From: Acidovorax sp. GW101-3H11 | Lineage (GTDB): Bacteria > Pseudomonadota > Gammaproteobacteria > Burkholderiales > Burkholderiaceae_C | Reading direction: 5' to 3' | Length of the DNA: 45,790 nt | Assembly (NCBI RefSeq): GCF_001633105.1 | Contig: NZ_LUKZ01000030.1 | Span: 34,929 to 80,718, forward strand | The notes under the pieces: model-generated | The model's input: the letters and a program-made list of their open reading frames with translations, nothing else | What the model was told of the DNA's origin: nothing | The model's database searches: none | Translations under genes and position numbers: made by a program | Shown: positions 43,159-45,790 of the stretch, piece after piece | Numbering within the stretch: the stretch's first letter is position 1 | How the letters are laid out: each line of letters starts with the position of its first letter

Positions 43159-44520
43159 ATGACTGTTCAACATCTCAGTAACTCTGACTACACGTCTTCG
43201 GGTTCTGATGCACGAGCTCAGGCGCTGTATACGGCCGTAAACCGCGTCCAAGCGGTCATTGAATTCTCTCTCGATGGGAGAGTTCTGCATGCGAATGACA
43301 ACTTTCTGCGCACCTTTGGCTACTCACTGCAGGAAGTCGTGGGCCAGCACCACAGCATCTTCTGCGCTCCGGATTTCGTCAAGTCTCACGAGTACATAGC
43401 ATTCTGGGATCGATTGGAGAGGGGTGATTTCCATGTGGGAGAGTACAGAAGGCTGGACAAACAAGGTAGAGAGGTCTGGATACAAGCGTCCTACAACCCC
43501 GTTTTGAACGCTGAGGGGCGGCCTGAAAGCGTGGTCAAGTTCGCCACTGATATCACAGCCGAAAAAGTGCGAAATACAGAATTTGAGGGAAAGCTCGAAG
43601 CACTTTCGCGCTCTCAAGCCGTCATTGAGTTTGACATGCAGGGCAACGTTCTTGAGGCCAACCACAACTTCCTTCGCGCCTTGGGCTATACGCTGCCAGA
43701 GATACAAGGCAAGCACCACAGCATGTTCTGCACGGCCGCTCTAGTGAAGTCCGCCGAGTACCGCAACTTCTGGGCCTCCCTGTCGCTGGGTGAGTTTCAG
43801 AGCGGGCGTTACATGAGGTTGGGTAAACATGGGGCTGAGATTTGGATACAGGCCACCTACAACGCCATCATGGATGCGGAGGGTAAGCCGTACAAGATCG
43901 TGAAGTTCGCCATGGACGTGACCGAACAGGTTCAACGAGAACAGATGATTCGAGAAAAAGTGCCTGAGATAACCTCTGTGCTAAATCAACTTTCGGGGAC
44001 GACCGACGGTGTCGCAAATAGCTCCCAAGAGTCACTAGCGCTCGCGCTATCGGCTCAGGAAGAAGCCTCTGGTGGCACGGTTTTGCTACAGCGCTCCCGA
44101 GAAGCTACCAGGCAGATTCAAAATGCGTCGCGCAGTGTCAATGACATCGTGGATACCATCCGCGAAATTGCCAGCCAAACCAATCTCCTGGCCTTTAACG
44201 CTGCTATCGAAGCAGCCCGTGCCGCTGAGCATGGGCTAGGTTTCTCTGTCGTGGCAGACGAAGTTCGCAAGTTGGCAGAAAAGTCCTCCTCTGCAACCAG
44301 GGGCATCAGTCAGTTGATGACAGAGACCCTTCTGCGCATAGAAGAGGGCAGCAGGATCTCCGAGCAAGTCGAGGATGTTTTTTCGCGAATCGTGCGCGCA
44401 GTAGGCAATTCGTGTGAAGCGATGAAAGATATCCACAAGGCCTCCGTTCAGCAGGCTCAGGCAACGCATAGCGCTGCACAATTGCTGTCAGAGTTAGATG
44501 GGTCGACGAGAGTGGGCTAG
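43159..44520 (+). CDS. Soluble PAS-PAS chemoreceptor, BdlA-like
   Basis: The 453-residue protein has no membrane segment. Two similar PAS domains (about 25-140 and 148-260: [19 protein letters not shown] and [19 protein letters not shown]) are followed by an MCP signalling domain with a complete tip, [20 protein letters not shown], and [18 protein letters not shown]. The same plan is found in Pseudomonas BdlA, which links redox or energy cues to biofilm dispersal. The ATG at 43159 has GGAGA upstream. The start of a double CheW gene follows 4 bp after its stop, so the two are surely co-expressed. Codon use is less GC-rich than in the left part of the window. Confidence 0.9.
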   Translation: MTVQHLSNSDYTSSGSDARAQALYTAVNRVQAVIEFSLDGRVLHANDNFLRTFGYSLQEVVGQHHSIFCAPDFVKSHEYIAFWDRLERGDFHVGEYRRLDKQGREVWIQASYNPVLNAEGRPESVVKFATDITAEKVRNTEFEGKLEALSRSQAVIEFDMQGNVLEANHNFLRALGYTLPEIQGKHHSMFCTAALVKSAEYRNFWASLSLGEFQSGRYMRLGKHGAEIWIQATYNAIMDAEGKPYKIVKFAMDVTEQVQREQMIREKVPEITSVLNQLSGTTDGVANSSQESLALALSAQEEASGGTVLLQRSREATRQIQNASRSVNDIVDTIREIASQTNLLAFNAAIEAARAAEHGLGFSVVADEVRKLAEKSSSATRGISQLMTETLLRIEEGSRISEQVEDVFSRIVRAVGNSCEAMKDIHKASVQQAQATHSAAQLLSELDGSTRVG

Positions 44521-44524
44521 GCCG

Positions 44525-45661
44525 ATGTCGAAATCACTGCCGCTGCCGCAGCACAAGTCAAATCGGTATGCACTTGTTTGTACGGCAGGCATTACCTTAG
44601 CTGTTGCCGTTGAAGAGGTCGGCCAGGCTTTTCCGCTCGATGGAAAAGCCGCCCATCTTCCGCGCCGGGAGCGCGCTCTGCTTGGGGTGTGCCAGCACCG
44701 AGACCTAGTGGTACCAATAGTAGACCTCGCTTGTTGGGGTAGCCTGCGGCAGATGGACCCTATGGGGTCTAACGCGCAGGTACTTATCCTGCAGAAGTCG
44801 GGGATGATGACAAGCATAGCCATTGAGCGCACCGTAGGCATCGTTGAGGTGGCGCCCGAGGGGTTGACTCGAATACATCATGACAACTCCACTGACGAGC
44901 TATTCCACAGCGTGTTGCAAGTTCAGGGATTCTCTACGTCCGTTCCCTTGCTGGACACTGAGCATCTTCTAAAGCTGACTCAGGTATGGGTACAAGAACG
45001 GCCAGCTATCAATCAGGCACTCGGCCCCGCTTCTAACCCAGATCAGGAAAATCCACAGAGGGGCAACTCGAGCGCTGCTTCACGTACTTTCACAGAGGCC
45101 CACGTCGTGTTCGAGGTGGGCGGATCACGTTTTGCCCTGCCGGTTCAATCGGTGGGCACGTTGATGACGACACCTCCCATACAAAAGTTACCTGCCCTGG
45201 TGAATGGCCTGCATGGAGTACTTGCCTGGGGGCGGCGCAAGGTGCCAGTGGTGCGCATCCACCACGTCCTGGGGCTTGAACCGCCACTGCCCAACGCACC
45301 GCTTGAATCAAGGTTGCTCGTCGTTTGCACGGCAGGTGAATCGCTTGGGGTATTGGTAGACCACATAGTGTCAGTACAGCGGTTCGAATCAAGTAGGCTG
45401 CAGCCTTCAGGTACCCCGCTCGGCACCAGCGTGGTACCGGGACACGGTGATGCAGTCGGGCGCCCTATACAGTTGTTGTCGATAGAAGGACTGCTCAGCG
45501 CTATGCCCGTGGGCGCCATCGGCGCTGATCCCCAAAGGGAGAAATCTGAGCGCGACCAAGGTGGCCCGCTCTCCAGTGGGGAGAGTGTCCTCGGAGATCA
45601 AGGCGATGGTGAGTCGGTTGTTTCACCAGAGGCCAACCTGGTGAATCGCCCCGGGTTTTGA
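44525..45661 (+). CDS. Double CheW-domain protein, 3' end overlapping an IS
   Basis: The 378-residue protein carries two CheW-type domains, about residues 12-160 and 190-335 (AHVVFEVGGSRFALPVQSVG opens the second). CheW couples receptors to the CheA kinase; a doubled form could bridge two receptor or kinase contacts. It begins 4 bp after the PAS-PAS receptor gene, a likely dedicated partner. From about residue 340 the sequence is a low-complexity tail without CheW homology. The last six codons and the stop lie in the left end of an IS3-type element (from about 45642), so the original C-terminus is lost, but both domains look complete. Confidence 0.85.
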   Translation: MSKSLPLPQHKSNRYALVCTAGITLAVAVEEVGQAFPLDGKAAHLPRRERALLGVCQHRDLVVPIVDLACWGSLRQMDPMGSNAQVLILQKSGMMTSIAIERTVGIVEVAPEGLTRIHHDNSTDELFHSVLQVQGFSTSVPLLDTEHLLKLTQVWVQERPAINQALGPASNPDQENPQRGNSSAASRTFTEAHVVFEVGGSRFALPVQSVGTLMTTPPIQKLPALVNGLHGVLAWGRRKVPVVRIHHVLGLEPPLPNAPLESRLLVVCTAGESLGVLVDHIVSVQRFESSRLQPSGTPLGTSVVPGHGDAVGRPIQLLSIEGLLSAMPVGAIGADPQREKSERDQGGPLSSGESVLGDQGDGESVVSPEANLVNRPGF

Positions 45662-45790
45662 GGAGGCTCTTTTCTCTGAGAGGATTGAGCCATGAAGAAG
45701 TCAAACAAGTTCTCGCCTGAGGTGCGTGAGCGTGCGGTGAGATTGGTGCAGGAGCACCGGGGGGAGTACCCATCCCTTTGGGCAGCCATC
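45642..45790 (+). mobile_element. IS3-family insertion sequence, left end (partial)
   Basis: The element runs off the right edge. A likely terminal sequence starting TGAATCGCCCCGGGTTTTG lies 50 bp before an orfA start, the usual distance for IS3 elements, and TGA...CCCC is a common start for this group. The insertion point cuts into the tail of the double CheW gene. The right end and any target duplication are outside the window. Confidence 0.7.
45692..45790 (+). CDS. IS3-family transposase OrfA, N-terminal fragment
   Basis: Thirty-three codons from ATG 45692 are visible before the edge. The peptide [19 protein letters not shown] is the standard opening of IS3-family OrfA helix-turn-helix proteins, which continue '[14 protein letters not shown]' as here. 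It would be followed by orfB with the DDE domain, joined by frameshift. AGAGGA lies upstream as a ribosome site. Confidence 0.9.
   Translation, partial: MKKSNKFSPEVRERAVRLVQEHRGEYPSLWAAI

Overview
The window is GC-rich, gene-dense bacterial DNA. Its proteins, codon use, TRAP and Bug-type transporters, bktB thiolase, glycine-riboswitch gcv operon and short dispersed repeats point to a betaproteobacterium of the Comamonadaceae (Acidovorax-like). This is inferred by eye, not from a database search. Both ends lie inside insertion sequences (ISL3-type on the left, IS3-type on the right), which suggests a draft contig broken at repeats.

Region 1 (1-1869): an ISL3-type IS end sits 15 bp beyond the stop of a chemoreceptor gene that also carries an in-frame amber codon. 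Region 2 (1976-12311, all minus strand): a catabolic operon in transcription order: YcsI/DUF1445 (D-glutamate cyclase family), TRAP binding protein, dctQ, dctM, a second TRAP binding protein and a fused 5-oxoprolinase. A LysR and an Lrp/AsnC regulator lie upstream. The best reading is uptake of glutamate-like or 5-oxoproline-like compounds and conversion to glutamate. Region 3 (12741-15630): a second, plus-strand TRAP operon. Region 4 (15648-20657): a tandem glycine riboswitch and gcvT-gcvH-gcvP, with a repeat-like stretch inside gcvP.

Region 5 (20700-24888): a secreted FKBP isomerase, a MerR/TipA-type regulator, and an acyltransferase-MFS pair behind a textbook MerR-type promoter that probably gives a leaderless mRNA. 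Region 6 (24906-30452): a nitroreductase divergent from a hybrid histidine kinase, separated by two pyrimidine-rich tandem arrays, one a G-quadruplex candidate. An RluA-type pseudouridine synthase follows, then an EamA exporter divergent from a MarR regulator with two matching palindromic operators. Region 7 (30462-35909): an SDR, bktB, an orphan Bug binding protein, a UspA protein with a perfect FNR/ANR box, a 2OG-Fe dioxygenase and a small His/Asp-rich secreted protein.

Region 8 (36163-41436): a periplasmic-sensing PAS-GGDEF-EAL protein divergent from a small PilZ protein, then an acyl-CoA ligase. Region 9 (41640-45790): less GC-rich and rearranged. It holds an IS110 remnant, a miniature chemoreceptor lacking its CheA/CheW-binding tip, a BdlA-like PAS-PAS chemoreceptor, a double CheW protein whose 3' end runs into an IS, and the start of an IS3-family element.

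A dispersed repeat of about 61 bp links the window: I count five clear copies, two diverged ones between gcvH and gcvP, and one probable copy inside gcvP. No tRNA, rRNA or CRISPR was seen.
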